Of a stretch of DNA of 64,000 nucleotides, positions 11,227 to 23,894 are shown in pieces; the first letter of the stretch is position 1, and each line of letters begins with the position of its first letter. The notes beneath the pieces are model-generated. The model did not search any database. It was not told the origin of the DNA and was given only the letters and a program-made list of their open reading frames with translations. A program made the translations under genes and the position numbers. This DNA is from Massospora cicadina. Its lineage: Eukaryota > Entomophthoromycota > Entomophthoromycetes > Entomophthorales > Entomophthoraceae. Where the stretch lies: positions 62,001-126,000 of the forward strand of contig JAKSZP010013306.1 in the NCBI GenBank assembly GCA_022478985.1. The letters run 5' to 3'.

Positions 11227-11766
11227 AACCCCTAAGTCAATATTGCGAAATGAATGGGATCCGCTGGAATCAAACTCATAACGGTAATGTAAGTGCTTTA
11301 AAATAAGGTGATATTGGGATTGTTGGTAATTGGTCAAATAGGGTGATAAGGCGATATTAAAATTTGACAAAAGGGTTTTTGATCACCTCAAACAAGGCGA
11401 TAAATAATTAAAGAATAATAAGCCAAAACCAATGAAAATATGATGACATTAATAGACTAAGCGGAAGAGTCAGTACTGACAGAGGCTGGTGAGATATCAG
11501 TGAAACGAGGTGACTGGAGAAGTAGCCTTGAGTTAAGTAAAGAAATAAGAAAGAGAAGAAGAAGCAGACAAGGAAGGATCCACTAAATGATATATTTTAA
11601 TAAAGAAGTGGTTGGGAATTGCTCCCGTGCTTATTATAAAATTAAGTGGTTACAAATTTATCAAGGAACCGGCGATTATCATATTGACCTTTCTAATTTT
11701 TAAATAGGGGAAACCCTGTGTAAAAAACCCTTTAGTGGGTACATACTGAATCGCCGAGATTCAACA
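11199..11766 (+). repeat. 3' LTR of G1
   Basis: 568 bp, TGTCACAATTCC to GATTCAACA, near identical to the 5' LTR. A visible difference is at the inverted-repeat arm: GACTGAACAATAA here against GACTGAATGATAA in the 5' LTR. Confidence 0.95.
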
Positions 11767-11893
11767 ATCAATACTTCACTTGACTTGCTTCACCTCAACA
11801 TAATCTTTTGCTCAATCTTAAGGCTCACCTCGGCACATATAACATAATCCGCTGAATATATGACTTATCATCCAGTCATATTGATTTCTTGAT
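11767..11893 (-). repeat. 3' LTR of element B, part 2
   Basis: Continuation of the LTR split by G1. It aligns with 24,234-24,360 and ends TTTCTTGATA. The adjoining internal sequence TTACCCCCTTGACTGG is the polypurine tract of a minus-strand element. Confidence 0.88.
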
Positions 11894-11919
11894 ATTACCC
11901 CCCTTGACTGGACAATAAG
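11864..11919 (-). promoter_or_regulatory. Polypurine tract and inverted repeat of element B
   Basis: On the plus strand CTTATCATCCAGTCA (11,864-11,878) lies in the LTR and TGACTGGACAATAAG (11,905-11,919) in the internal region. They are reverse complements with two mismatches and enclose the run of C (a G-rich polypurine tract on the coding strand). Same arrangement as in G1. Confidence 0.7.
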
Positions 11920-14900
11920 CTCCTATTGCTTATATGCTCAGAGGAACTTCACATGAACTCAGTTAATAATCTTACCACCTGAGGTTCCTTAATGTTGTAG
12001 GCATCAATAAAAGTCTTCTTGATTATTTCAAATGGCCCAGTACAAATGCTAGCGATCTTGTTCTTCCATCAAATCCATGTTAGTCGTGGAACAAGATTTG
12101 ATCTCCTACAGCAAACTGTGGGAGTCCACTATGTCTACTTTGGTTAGCCACCTGATCACAAATCCTCTTAGCTAAGCTGGTATAATATGCTTCCATTTGT
12201 AGTTTTATCAGCATCTCCATTAAATTAATCCAATAACGCTGCGGTTATACTCCGCCAGTATCTTCCACACATGAGTAAAGCAGAGCGCGTAAAGCCAGAA
12301 GTCTATCATAATGCAGTTGGAAAGGACTCTTACCAGTTGATGAGTGGTAGCTGATATTCTATGCAAAGACAGTGGTGGGTAGGAGGGTACTCCATTCAGA
12401 GGATTAATCTTTAATGAATTTGCGGAAAATGTTTGCCAATGTTCCGTTGACCCATTCCACCATTCCATTCATTCATGATGTTAAGGTGTAGTCAAGACCC
12501 CACAGATTGCCATCAGTTCGTTCAGCTTGAGCAGGATATGCAACATGAAATTGGCTCCATTATCCGTGAGAAACTGTGGACAGCCATGTTGCTGTATGAC
12601 ACTCAATGATAAACTTGGCGGTGGTGACAGACCCTAAATTATTGACCGCTCTTATTTCCACCCATCTTGTCAAATAGTCAATTGCTACTATTATATACTT
12701 GGAGCAGTTTGTACCAGTTGGTAGAGGCCCCACCATATCCAGAGATATTTCATGCTATGCAAAACGAGGCTTAACCAGCTGGTAGGTGGTCTTCTTGTAA
12801 ATTGGTTTCTCCATTTGGCTCTGGTGACAACAAACCATCGTTTCAGCACATTATAGTGCATACTAACCCAATAGTTTCATGGTTGCAGTTTTCAGAGTTT
12901 TCTGCAACCCTCCATGAGCTACCGCTCTATGAGCATCCATAATAATGTGGGTCTAGAAGAAGGTTTTGGAAACTCAGCGTCAATTCTCTTATCCACTTAT
13001 ATAGTTAGCCATCATGCACAAAGGTATCCCATTGCAGCCCCTCTAGCACTTTGATCACCTGTGGCGGCTCATTATGATATTTGCCCACAATTATCTTCTC
13101 GTGCACTGTCTGCCAAATCCGCCATAATGGTGACAGTGGGTAATCATGTGAGACAGTCCATGCTCTGGTGTTTTTCCCTGGGCTGGTGTATGATATTGAA
13201 GTCATATGCTTGGAGCTTCAAGTCTCATTGCGCGAGCTGTCCTTCAGGTTCTTGGAGATTCTGCATCTAACGCAAGGATGCATGATCCATTACCACTTTG
13301 GATTTCACCCCGTGGAGCTATACTCAGAACTGTTTATATTCATATTTTAATGCTAAGCACTCCTGCCTGGTTACAGTGTAAATTCGTTCAGCACCTATTA
13401 AGCTTTGGCTATAATACGCCACAGTATGCTCCACACCATCATCATCCTTTTGGAACAGCACAGCCCCTACGGTGGAAAGGGAAGCTTCTGTTTGTACAAT
13501 AACATCCTCCCTAAAATTAGGGTATTGCAGAATGGGCGCACTAGCCAACTCAATTAATAGAGCACCAAAAGCATTTTGACATCATTCCATCCGTTCAAAG
13601 GTGGCATTCTTTTTTAATAGCATAAAGAGTGGAGCCCCAATACAGCTGAAGTTGGGAATGAACCGCTGTTAATAACTGACCATCCCCAAAAACACCTGAA
13701 TATTGCACTTATTACCCTGCCAAGTCATCTTGCATATAGCTTCCACCTTTGCTGGCTGAGGACTAAGCCCTTTAGAGTCTACCACAAACCCAAAGTATTC
13801 CAACGGCTCCTTAAAAAAGTAGCACTTTTGGGGCTTGATTTTGATGTTAGATTCAGCAAGTTGGTGGAACACTTGTTCTAAGTGATTGAGATGATCCATG
13901 AACATCCACAAAAAAACATTACTATTGTCAAGTTAGACTATAATGCAAGACAGCTTCCTGTCACTCAAAATAGTGTACATAGCCCGCTGTAACGTAGCTG
14001 AGGCGTTGCACAAACCCTGTGGCATACGTCAGGCTAGAAAAACTTTTTAAGGTGATTTAATCGCACTTCTCTTGTTCCACTGCTAGAAACTCGATTTGTT
14101 AGTACCTCAATATCAAGTCCATAGCGGAGAAATATTTGGCATTACCTACCCATCTAAAGCATTATCAATTTGTGGAAGAAGGTATGAGTCCTAATTTGTG
14201 ATGCTAAGTTTCCAGTAGTCAATTACTACTCGATTGGTGCCATCTTTATTTTTGAAAATTAGCACTGGGGACTCCCAGGAACTCTTGGACGGCTCCAACA
14301 TTCCCTGTTCAGCTTTTTTATCTATTCTGCGGATACAACTTCTTCCACCACCTTGGAGTGATGGATAGGCCGTGAATAGATAGGAGGGTGATCCCCATGT
14401 CCAACTGATGCACAATCCTGCATGCACATCCCAAGTCATGATTGTCAGATGCAAAAAAGTTTGGTACTTCTCAAATAGATGAATCACCCTGTTCTGGTCC
14501 TCCGACAGCCCAGTTAGAGCCTCATATGGAACCACTGTCATTACGCTGGATGAGGGTTTTAAGGTAGCCCAAGATCTTCCCATGAACCAAACTTGTGTAT
14601 CCAATGGACCTCATCAATATGAATCAGATGCAGATAAGCCACCACTTGATGCCTCTGAACCTTTATAGACTCCTTCTGCAAGTTTGCTATCAACACCTTC
14701 ACTTCCCCTTGCCCTGGTAACAGGAGCCCAGGAGCCACATGGGGTTTAGGCAGCGATTGCTGATAGGGCCCCATAATGTCACCATATAGGCCTTCTGGGA
14801 ATCTATTTTGAGCTCCATCCCTATTATGACATGATGCCCCAAAGGTATGCATAAAGCACTCGCAGCTCACAGCGTAATACCATTTTACTCATAAGTCAGG

Positions 14901-15295
14901 TCAGGAAGCGCTTGGGTCCTCCGCTTCATCCACCAATATCATACAGGAAACACCCCAACACTATATGTGAGATTAACTTGACTGGAGTGGATTGGTCTTC
15001 CTGGAATCCACTGGAGGTAAAATAGACGGAAATCTGTTGTTCTAGGATACTGATGGTTTCATCCGCCATATTGACCACAGCATCAAAGCGCCGCATAAAT
15101 GCAGCACCAGTCAACATGTCATAATTATCATTAGGCAAAACCACCACTAGAGCGGATGCACTGACCGACCCAAACCTCAAGACAATGCGCTATATGCTCC
15201 CTCTAACACAGTTCTCTGTGCCCCGCGATCCCATACACCACTCTGTGATCCACATCTGGTTTCAACGGAAGCTTAGCTACAAGCTTGGTGGATAT
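11894..15295 (-). pseudogene. Gypsy pol pseudogene, first internal block (chimeric B/A)
   Basis: Read from right to left. A protease region lies near 15,290-14,930 (active-site region reads NIGAS, catalytic Asp lost; AAFMRRFDAVVNMADE further on). RT covers about 14,400-13,670, with PSKSSWESPVLIFKNKDGT near 14,270 and a catalytic block degraded to LDNSNVF near 13,920. RNase H follows near 13,548 (VQTEASLSTVGAVLFQ), then integrase to about 11,930. Stops and frameshifts are frequent. The left end (integrase) may derive from element B and the right end from a nested element whose own 3' LTR is missing. Confidence 0.85.
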
Positions 15296-15689
15296 TATAG
15301 ACAGAAGCGCCAATATTGATAATCTCATGGACTCTGGTTCTTTGTATAAAAATGTCACAGTATGCACATTTCAAAATAAGAAGAACCATTGGTGTCTAAT
15401 ACTTAAACATCCAAGGGTTTTTATCATCCAGAAAAGTGAGAATACCTGTACCAACATGAGGATACTTTGGGCAATTTTCTCTACTGGAATTGACACTTCC
15501 ACCCTCTCTAAAACTGCGACATATGTTTAAGGCTCAACGTCAATTGTACTATTCCACTCAAGTATCTGGCAGGTGTATGGCTTTTGCACATCTTAGCGGA
15601 ACTCTGTGGCTGCATTATTGGGGTCTCTCCTAAGCTGGAGGCCAATATATCAAAGGGGACCTGTTGATTTAATAAATTGTTGAGGTGAG

Positions 15690-16600
15690 CACTATGACCA
15701 ACACAAAGTGACTTGTAAGAATCATCAGGGACAGATAAAATTTGAATCAGCAGATGTATAGTTTCCCATCTCTACTCCGCTCAACCTTTTCCATGTTCAT
15801 TTGGGGCAACTGGTACTGCATTGACATTCATTTTACCTGGACAGCTATCTGCATAATGGCCTCATTGGCCGCACAAGAAAAAAGCATTTATAAAAGGCTC
15901 TTACCTCTGCATCACACCCATAGATCTAGGTCTGAAAGTAATTGATGGATTGTAATTCAGCTGAGGATGAGTTGGTGATAATGTATTAGAAAGGACTTGC
16001 CAGAGCGTTAAAGGGTTGAGGGTTCCTCAACGGATTAGAATCAAGTTGTTGTTGTTCCAATATCCATGAGGATTTGGTAGCGGTTTCAGGGGTTTTCCGT
16101 TCCATATTGGGAGCACTAAAAGTGAATGATAGACGGCATAAATGACTAACAATTTTTAATAGCTCTGTGTCTTCGTGAAGAATGTAAGACATAGAGTTAT
16201 GCAGTTCTTGATATGGCTTAACAGCCGCCATCGTCGCTATACCCACCTCCTCATTAGTTAGGATATTTGCTCCCACCAACACATGAGCCTCAATCATGAA
16301 ATGCTCCGCAAACTCCACCAAGGAATTATTCTTTTGAAACTGAATTATCAAAAAATCTGCCTTGCACCGCGCCATTTTTGCCACACCCCCAAACAGGAGG
16401 ATCATGGTCTCCTTCACCTCTTGATATGATACAGTACTATCCTTAAGGTAATATGTGACCTGGTTAGCACTTGCAACGTCCAAAGAGGATAACAACAGTT
16501 TATCTTTCCACCAATCAGAAGCCCCTTCTACGGCAAATTCAAACTTCTTGAAAAACCCATGTATTTTCCATCATGGTTAAATGGGGCAGTTTGTCACCGC
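15690..16600 (-). pseudogene. Gag pseudogene, first internal block
   Basis: A 169-codon open stretch at 16,495-15,986 holds the capsid-like core: LSSLDVASANQVTYYLKDS, YQEVKETMILLFGGVAKM, then FMIEAHVLVGA. A degraded zinc knuckle (CGQ-stop-GHYADSC) lies near 15,840-15,880. The block order matches the other gag regions of the window. About 370 bp separate it from the primer-binding site at 16,923-16,938, so the amino-terminal region is short compared with the second block. Confidence 0.8.
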
Positions 16601-16938
16601 AGAGCTCCTCCTCCCTGACAACCTCATTTAATCTACGCTCTGCACAGTATAGCCACTTGGTAGTGTTGCCCAAGAGGTTGGCAAGCTGGTTGGTTTAGTC
16701 ACCACCAGGTGCATTTGGTGAAAATCCTGGAGAGATGCTCGGTTATACTTTTGTTTTCTAGGAAAAGCATTTTTTGAGCCTGGAGTAGTGTATCCAAGGC
16801 AAGCTTTAAATTCCGCATATTGTTACAATTTGATAAACTGGGGTAGTAACCCATCAAGGTGAGCTGGTTGCGCCATGGATTTGATAAAATATGAAGTTTT
16901 TGAAGTTTTGATCAATGACCCCCTGTATTGAGCACCAC

Positions 16939-17429
16939 TGTTAACTTTTAGGATTTGATTGATTCTGCTGGATGAGTGCACAGGGTAAAACCCACTGAGC
17001 AATGAACAAGCGGTATAAGGATCGCTGGTCCTCAATAGTTAAAAATAATGAATACGTTATAAAGAGCTACTTTCCTGACAATACCACTTTACTTAATAAT
17101 TTAACAGCTATTTCCATTACTCTTTTTACTATCTTCTTTTTTTGTAAAAGACCTTCTCCTTCTCACTCTTATGCTCAACTATTAATTCTTAATATTCCTC
17201 AGCAGATTCAACATATTCAACTTGGTAATTCTCTATTCACTACAATCTAGGGTTTCATTTGAATATTAAGGCTTTGGCGGAATTCCCCAAATTCTCTAAC
17301 CAATATTTCTTCGATTGATTCACTTTGCGTTAACATAATAAATCGCTCAATCCCAAGTCTCATCTCAACTCTTAAATAGAATATTCTAGATAGGTGACTT
17401 ATCATCCAGTCACATCAACTTTGCAACAG
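16939..17429 (-). repeat. Lone internal LTR of a nested gypsy element (LTR A)
   Basis: 491 bp. On the plus strand it begins TGTTAACTTTTAGG, right after a primer-binding-site complement (TATTGAGCACCAC), and ends ATCAACTTTGCAACA. It is the 5' LTR for the gag-pol block at its left. It is only distantly related to the outer LTRs of element B, so it belongs to another family. No second copy of this LTR exists in the window, although the gag-pol block continues for 5 kb to the left. The flanking GCATC at 17,430 is also native pol sequence near 12,936. Confidence 0.8.
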
Positions 17430-19870
17430 CATCCATAATATTTTCTGGTCTATCAGAAAGCTTTGGGAAACTCAGCGTCAATTCTCCAATCTGCTTATAT
17501 AGTTCCCCATTGCGCAAAAATGTGTCCCATTGCAGCCCATCCAACACTTTTATCACATGTGGCAGTTCATTGTGATATTTGCCACCACCATCTTCTCATA
17601 TATGAAGTCAGCCAAATCCGCCATAATGGTGACCTTTAGTAACTGTGAAAGACAGTATACATTCTGATGTTTTCCCCCAACCAGTGTACTATCTCAAAGT
17701 CATACACTTGGAGCTTAAAGGCCCATCACACGAGCCAACCTTCAGGTTCGTGGAGATTCTGCAGCCAACGCAAGGATGCATGATCCGTTACCACTTTGAA
17801 TTTCACCCCATGGAGGTCTACCCAAAACTGTTTATATGCATATATCACTGCTAAGCTCTCCCACTCAGTCATGGTGTAATTTTGTTAATGACAGTTTGAG
17901 CTTTGGCTACAAAAGATGACAGGGTGCTCTACACCATCATCATCCTTCTGGGATAATACTGTCCCTACAGCGGAAAGTGATGCGTCCATTTGCACTATGA
18001 AACATTTTCAAAATTAGGATATGCAACACAGGCGCACTTTCCAACGCGGTCTGAAAGACATCAAAGCGTTTTGGCATCGTTCAATCCAATAAAAGGTGGC
18101 ATTTTCTTTAATAACTCAAAAAGCGGCGCCCCAATGCAACTGAAGTTAGAAATGAACTGCCAGTAGTAACCGACAATTCCAAAAACACATGGATATCTTG
18201 CTTATTTCCTGGCCAAGTCATCTTGCTTATAGCTTTTATCTTCGCCAGCTGCGGTTCAAGCCCTTTTGAGTCCACTACAAACCCAAGGTATTCCAATTAT
18301 TCCTTAGAAATGACACTTCCAAAGCTTGATCTTGATATTAGCGTCAGCAAGTCAGTGGAACACTTGATCTAAGTTGTCAAGGTGCTCTGTGAACGTCCAC
18401 AAGAAAACATTAATACCATTCAGGTAGACTAAAACGCAGGACAGCTTCATGTCACCTAAGATCATATCCATAGCACGCTGGAACGTAGCTGGGGCATTTC
18501 ACAAACCCTGTGGCATATGTGTAAGCTGGAACAACCCCTTTGGGGTGATTATAGCGCATTTCTCATGTTCTGCCGCTGACAACTCGAACTGCAAGTACCC
18601 CAATATCAAATCCATGGAAAAATTATTAGCCCCTCCCATTCAATCTAATGCATTATGAATCTGCGGGAGGGGGTAGGAATCTTTTTTTGTGATGCTATTG
18701 TTCTTCTGGTACTCAATGACCACCCAGTTGGTGCCATCTTTTTTATTCACAATAAGCACTGGTGATGCCCATGGACTCTTGGATGGCTCTAACATCCCAT
18801 GTTCAATCAATCGGTCTACCTCATTGGAGACAACCTCTTCTGCTGCCTTTGAGTACCAAATGGTTTGTGAACAAATAAGGGTGTGATTGCATGTGTCCAC
18901 CCAATGCACCACCACCCACGTGCATCCCGCCTTATGGTCAGTGGATGCAAAATATCCTTGGTATTTTTCAAACAGGGCCTTTACCCTATCCTTCTGTTCC
19001 TCTGACATCCCAGTCAGAGATTCCTGCGGAACCACTGCCATTACGCCAAATTAGGTTGCTACCAGTAGGCAAAGGTCCTCCCAAGACCTGAAATTCGTGA
19101 ATATGTTGAACGTTGTCAAGAGGATCAGGTGTAAAGCCACCACTTGATGTCCTTGGACTATCATAAACTTCTTCTGTAGGTTCGCTATTTATACATTCAC
19201 TTCCCATTCCCTGGCAACAGTAACCCAGGAGCCACATGAGGTTTGAGCCATGATTGCTGGTAGGGCCCAATAATCTCCCGTATAGGCCTTCTTGGATGTT
19301 TATTTCAAGCTCCTTCCCTAATATGACCTGATGCCCAGATGTTATGCTTAAAGTGCTTGTAGCTCGCTGCAGAATACTTTTGTACTCGTAGATCTAGTTA
19401 GGGAGGGCTCTGGTCCTCCGCTTCATCCGCCAAAATTAAACAGGAATCACCCCTTTGCTATATGCTAGATTGATCTAACTGGAGCGGATTGGGTCCTTTG
19501 GGACTCCGCTAGAGGTAAAGTAAATGGGGATCTGTTGTCACAAAATACTATTGGTTTCTTCCGCCATATTGACCATGGCCCAAAGCTCTGAATGAATGCA
19601 GCACCAATCAACATGTAATAGTTATTTTTTGGGAGTATCACTGGAGCGGAAGCCTTAATTGAGCCAAATCTCAGAGGTAAAATTCTGTAAGCTCCCTCTG
19701 ACACAATGCTCTGTGACCCGCGGTCCCATATACCACTCTGTGTTCCACATCAGGCCTCAGCGGGTTGTTTAGTTATGAGCTTGGTGGAGACTATATTAAC
19801 TGTGGCACCATTATCTATAATAGCTCAGACCTTTGTGTTTTGAACAAAAATATTGCAGTAAGTGCACTCT
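17430..19870 (-). pseudogene. Gypsy pol pseudogene, second internal block (element B)
   Basis: Starts abruptly just upstream of the RNase H region, at a point equivalent to about 12,936 in the first block, so the integrase end is missing. Right to left: protease near 19,850-19,470 (active site AIIDNGATVNI, the Thr of DTG changed), RT at 19,041-18,450 (PSKSPWASPVLIVNKKDGTN and WVVIEYQK), catalytic block reading VYLNGINVF near 18,420, thumb LEYLGFVVDSKGLEPQ near 18,290, RNase H near 18,000. Several stops. Both active-site regions are damaged. Confidence 0.85.
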
Positions 19871-19984
19871 GAATAAGAAGAATCATTGGTGCTTATTATA
19901 TGAACGTCTAAGGGCTTTTTATCACCAAGAAAAGCAATAATACCTGCACCAACATGAGGATACTTGTAAAAATTTACTTTAGGG

Positions 19985-21120
19985 TTATTATCAACAACAA
20001 CCCTAGTAACCTTTTTACTGCACAGGTTCAGTTTCCTCGTGCACTGTCACTTTGTATATTAAATTATCATTTGATAATAGTATGACGACTATTATCCATA
20101 GTTGAGTATGAATACTTATATCTTGTCCCAACGCTCTCCCAGTATTCCAATTTTAAATACTTGTGATTTCATAATCGTAGGGTTTATTCCCTTGTTCTGT
20201 CTAACCCAATCTTCGCTTAGATACCTTGGTGACAGTCTCTTCAGTCCAACACACAGTTGGCAGCAATCCCCGATTGTGTCTCCTTCTTCTCCAGATCCCC
20301 GCTCAGATCTTTACTCTTTTCTATAAGAGTCTTCCAATTATCTCACACAGCAATGATATCCTTGAGAAAGAATAGCATAATGGAAGCTGATGATAGTTTA
20401 CTCTTAAACTATATACTGAATGAATAACTATAAACTATATAACTCTGTTCTTTTAATTACTGTTTTTATTATAGTGAATCCTAGGGAATTTATATCGGGG
20501 ATTCAGTTGTCTAACCTTTGGCTGACACCTCTTCAATGAAACAGCAGCCATTGCCATTGAATCACCCATCCTCGTCCAGCGGTGATGGTTTTCCCCATCC
20601 TGGCTAGGATTCTGTCATTGGACATCCTCAAGACCTAAATCAGAAAGAGTCAGAAAACGTGTCCCTAACGTTTTCCTCTTGATCCAAGATAAGCAACCAT
20701 AATTGGCTAGCGACCTGCTTAGGTAATGGGACTTATTACACATTAAGGCAGGTCATGCACCAACTGATTGATTCGCTAGTTGCAGGCAACATCACTCGCC
20801 TCACAACTTGCTATTCATTCCCAATCAGTTGGTGATGAAAACTGACTGATCACAATTGGTACACCTGATAGTTAATCACTATCAGATGCCCCTATTTCGT
20901 TGGCTGCTCCACCCAACGAGATATTAGGTATTCATCCGGATCAATCCCCAACAGATACAACCAGGCGAATATCCCAAAATCCCCTGAACTTAGTTACTCC
21001 AAAACTTGGGCCAACTGATTTATAATTTACTTCGCCTTAGGGAATTTTCCCCTAGCGATTCCAGGTAATCTAGCAGGCTGGGAATATGGGCAAAAATCCC
21101 AACAATACTCCTGGGCGATC
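19985..21120. repeat. Insertion of repeat S within element B (approximate limits)
   Basis: Between the end of the protease region and the gag end of the second block, about 1.1 kb is foreign to every other gypsy copy in the window, which run straight through here. Landmarks ACCTGCTTAGGTAATGGGAC near 20,730 and CCCTAACG near 20,663 recur at 30,405 and 30,353, so it is a dispersed repeat. It is more CpG-containing than the surrounding element. Exact ends and target duplication are unresolved. It could be a solo LTR. Confidence 0.6.
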
Positions 21121-21129
21121 TTTTATACT

Positions 21130-23890
21130 GGGATGGCGACGTTTACCCCCATTAGGGAGGCGACGTTCATTGAGAAATATCATCATTTGTGCCGTTTTGT
21201 TCAGAAATTTTCAAATCATATGACCTTTGCACATCTTGGTGGAACTCAGAGCCTAAATAGCTATGGTTGCTCTCTTGGATTGGGTCTGAGATGTTATGAG
21301 GAAGTTGTTGATATAATAAGTCATCAGGACTGGTACCAGGACCAATGCAGTGAGTTTCATGGGAATTATTAAGGACATTTAAATTTGGGTTAGCAGAGTT
21401 AGAGCATCCCATCTCTACTCCACTTGAGCTTTCCCCTGTTAGATCAACACAGATGGCACTGCATGAACATGCAGGTTGCCTGGACAGTTCGCCGCATATT
21501 GGTCTTTTTAACTGCATGAGATACAAGCATTCATAAATGGCTCCCATCTATGGTTCATGCCTGGAGGCCCAGATTAAAAGTTAACCAAAGGATTTGACCT
21601 TAGGCTGGATACGAGCTGGTTGAGCATAAGGAGAATGGAAAGGACCCGCCAACATATTTGGCGTCCAAGGATTGCCTAACGAATTAAAACTGGTTTGCTG
21701 CAGTCCAGTTTCTGATGATGATGCGGCAGCGATGGCAGGGACCTTCTACTCCACGTTGGGAGCACTGAATGTGACATAAATAGCTTAAAATGTTGACGAT
21801 TTATAGGAGCTCTGCATCTTTGTGCAGTATGTGAGTCATGGCATTATGTGGTTCACAATATTTTTTGACCGCTGCTGTCATGGCTATGCCTACATCCTCG
21901 TTGTTAAGATTTTTGCTCCCACCAACACATGAGCTTCAGCCATGAACCGCTCTGAAAACTCCACCAGGGACTCGTTATTTTAAAACTGTATTGATAGGAA
22001 TTTGGCCTTACTCTGCGTCATCTTAGACACGCCCCCAAACAGACAGAGTATAGTCTCCTTCACCTCATGATACGTTACACCACTACTCTTTAGGTAACAT
22101 GTGACCTGGTCCACGCTTTTGGCATCCAAAGCGTATAGTAACAGTTTAGCTTTCTGCCAATCTGATGCTCCCTTGATGGAAAATTCGAATTGTTTAAAAT
22201 ATCATTGCATGTTCCCATCATGACTGAAAGGCGGCAACTTTTCAATTAAAACAAAATCACCTAACTCCATGTTTCAGACTAAGGGGCAGACAGGATAGGT
22301 TCAGATTGTTTAAGGGGAAATCCCCTTGAGAGCCAGATTAGGGTCGCGCGGATGGATGTGAATCCACCAAAGTAGACCAGGAAGAGGTTGGTTTATGGGG
22401 AGGGACTGCTGCGACCCCTGGGGAAAACTCACTGGCTGATCCGTAGGATTCTTCTCCAGACTTGCCACCGACTGAACCCTTACCTCCCTCACTCGTCTGT
22501 TCAGCAAGAAATACGTCTATTATCTGCTCCATTATAACTGAATAGCTCCAACACCACCCATTACTCACCCCCTGTTTCTACTCTTCAAATTCATTATGTA
22601 ATTCATGGTGAAATTCTCACTCTAAGTCCAGCTTATGCTCCATCTCTTGAAGTCGTAAAAGGACATCCTCCAATGTGTCCTGCATTCTCACATTCTACCA
22701 ACCAGTATCATGCGCCTGTCAGTTCACTTCATTCACTTGATTGATTAGAGTGGCTCGATCCTGCACCAACTTCTCATTTAACCATCAAAGGTTATCCAAG
22801 TGCACTCACATATCAGCGTATTCCACTGTCTCAATGAATTGAAAAGTAATGGCTTTACCTCAAGCCTGACTGGAACTCTTCAACTAATTCATCTGACCTA
22901 ACAATTGGCTGTATTATGATGTCACCAAAAAGAGCTAGCTGAAAGGTCAACCTTCCCTAGGTTATTCCATTCAGCACAAAGTTGGCTAAATTTGAGTGCT
23001 ACAGTGTTGGCGTGATCACTCATCCGCCACTCTAACAGGGTACCCAGTCTCTAGTCCTAGATGCCACCATTTCTATACCTTCTGTCCATTCCGCCATTTC
23101 CAACATAAAGTGTTTGGTGTTACTAACTAGCATCATGACGTCCTGGATCTATTCAGCCGAAAGACTGAACCGTTCTAACAATTCTCCTATTACTTGGGGT
23201 AACTAATGATTTAACCGTGGGACTAATTTGTCCAGGCAATGTCAGACGTCCAAGAAACGACTGTCTACGTGCACTAATGCCCCCTTAATCTTCAAAAAGA
23301 GTGATCAAGGCGTTCAAGTAAGAGGTAAGTGTCATTCTGATGTGCCTGCACAAAGTGCATGACATCAGCAATATCAATGTTATGTCAGGCCGATATATGA
23401 AGTAGTTGGTGGATCAAAGGCTGAACATATGCAACCAATTATTCCTCAGTTCCATTTGTGCTGAGACAGTGAGACAAAACCGTTGTGGTAGCGTCAAGGT
23501 AAGACATATATAATTTTTTAACAGGATTCTTAATCCTGTTGATTATAAAGACAAACTCAGAGCATGTTCCCCTGCATCTTGTTCATAGATGCGGTAACCC
23601 TGCAAGAGACATTCCATGATACCCCGCAGTTGCTTAGGGGTTACATTAGTGGACCTTCCCTGTTGGTCTGACTCTGATGCGGGACAAGCATCTAGCTGAA
23701 GTTCCATCCTAGTATCCTCATACCCTGGCATATCACCGTGAATAGTGCAGGTTCCTTGGTAGAGGTCTCCATTGGTACTTGGAGTATTTGTTGTGAAACC
23801 CTATTAAATTTTGGAATAACAAATGAGTGCTTGCCATGAAGCCCTAGTGCTGTTGTACTACAGTTGACCAGTGGCCCCCTATAGTGAGCA
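21130..23890 (-). pseudogene. Element B gag pseudogene, long form
   Basis: From right to left about 2.7 kb of gag-related sequence. The right half (23,880-22,250) is an amino-terminal region that the other copies have in shortened form. The capsid block follows near 22,190-21,790 and a zinc knuckle CISC...YAANC near 21,490-21,530. No open frame longer than about 130 codons survives. The primer-binding-site complement CCCCCTATAGTGAGCACCA lies at 23,876-23,894, directly before the LTR. Confidence 0.7.
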
Positions 23891-23894
23891 CCAC

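Larger units (their letters stand above)
5664..11766 (+). mobile_element. Ty3/gypsy LTR retrotransposon G1, complete but degenerate
   Basis: Complete structure of about 6.1 kb: 5' LTR, primer-binding site, gag, protease, reverse transcriptase/RNase H, integrase, polypurine tract and 3' LTR. The domain order protease-RT-RH-integrase is that of Ty3/gypsy. It sits inside the left LTR of element B, flanked by ATCAG (5,659-5,663) and ATCAA (11,767-11,771), a target duplication with one difference. The LTRs are near identical over their whole length, so this is one of the younger insertions. Nevertheless gag and pol carry many stops, most explicable as CGA to TGA changes. Confidence 0.95.
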
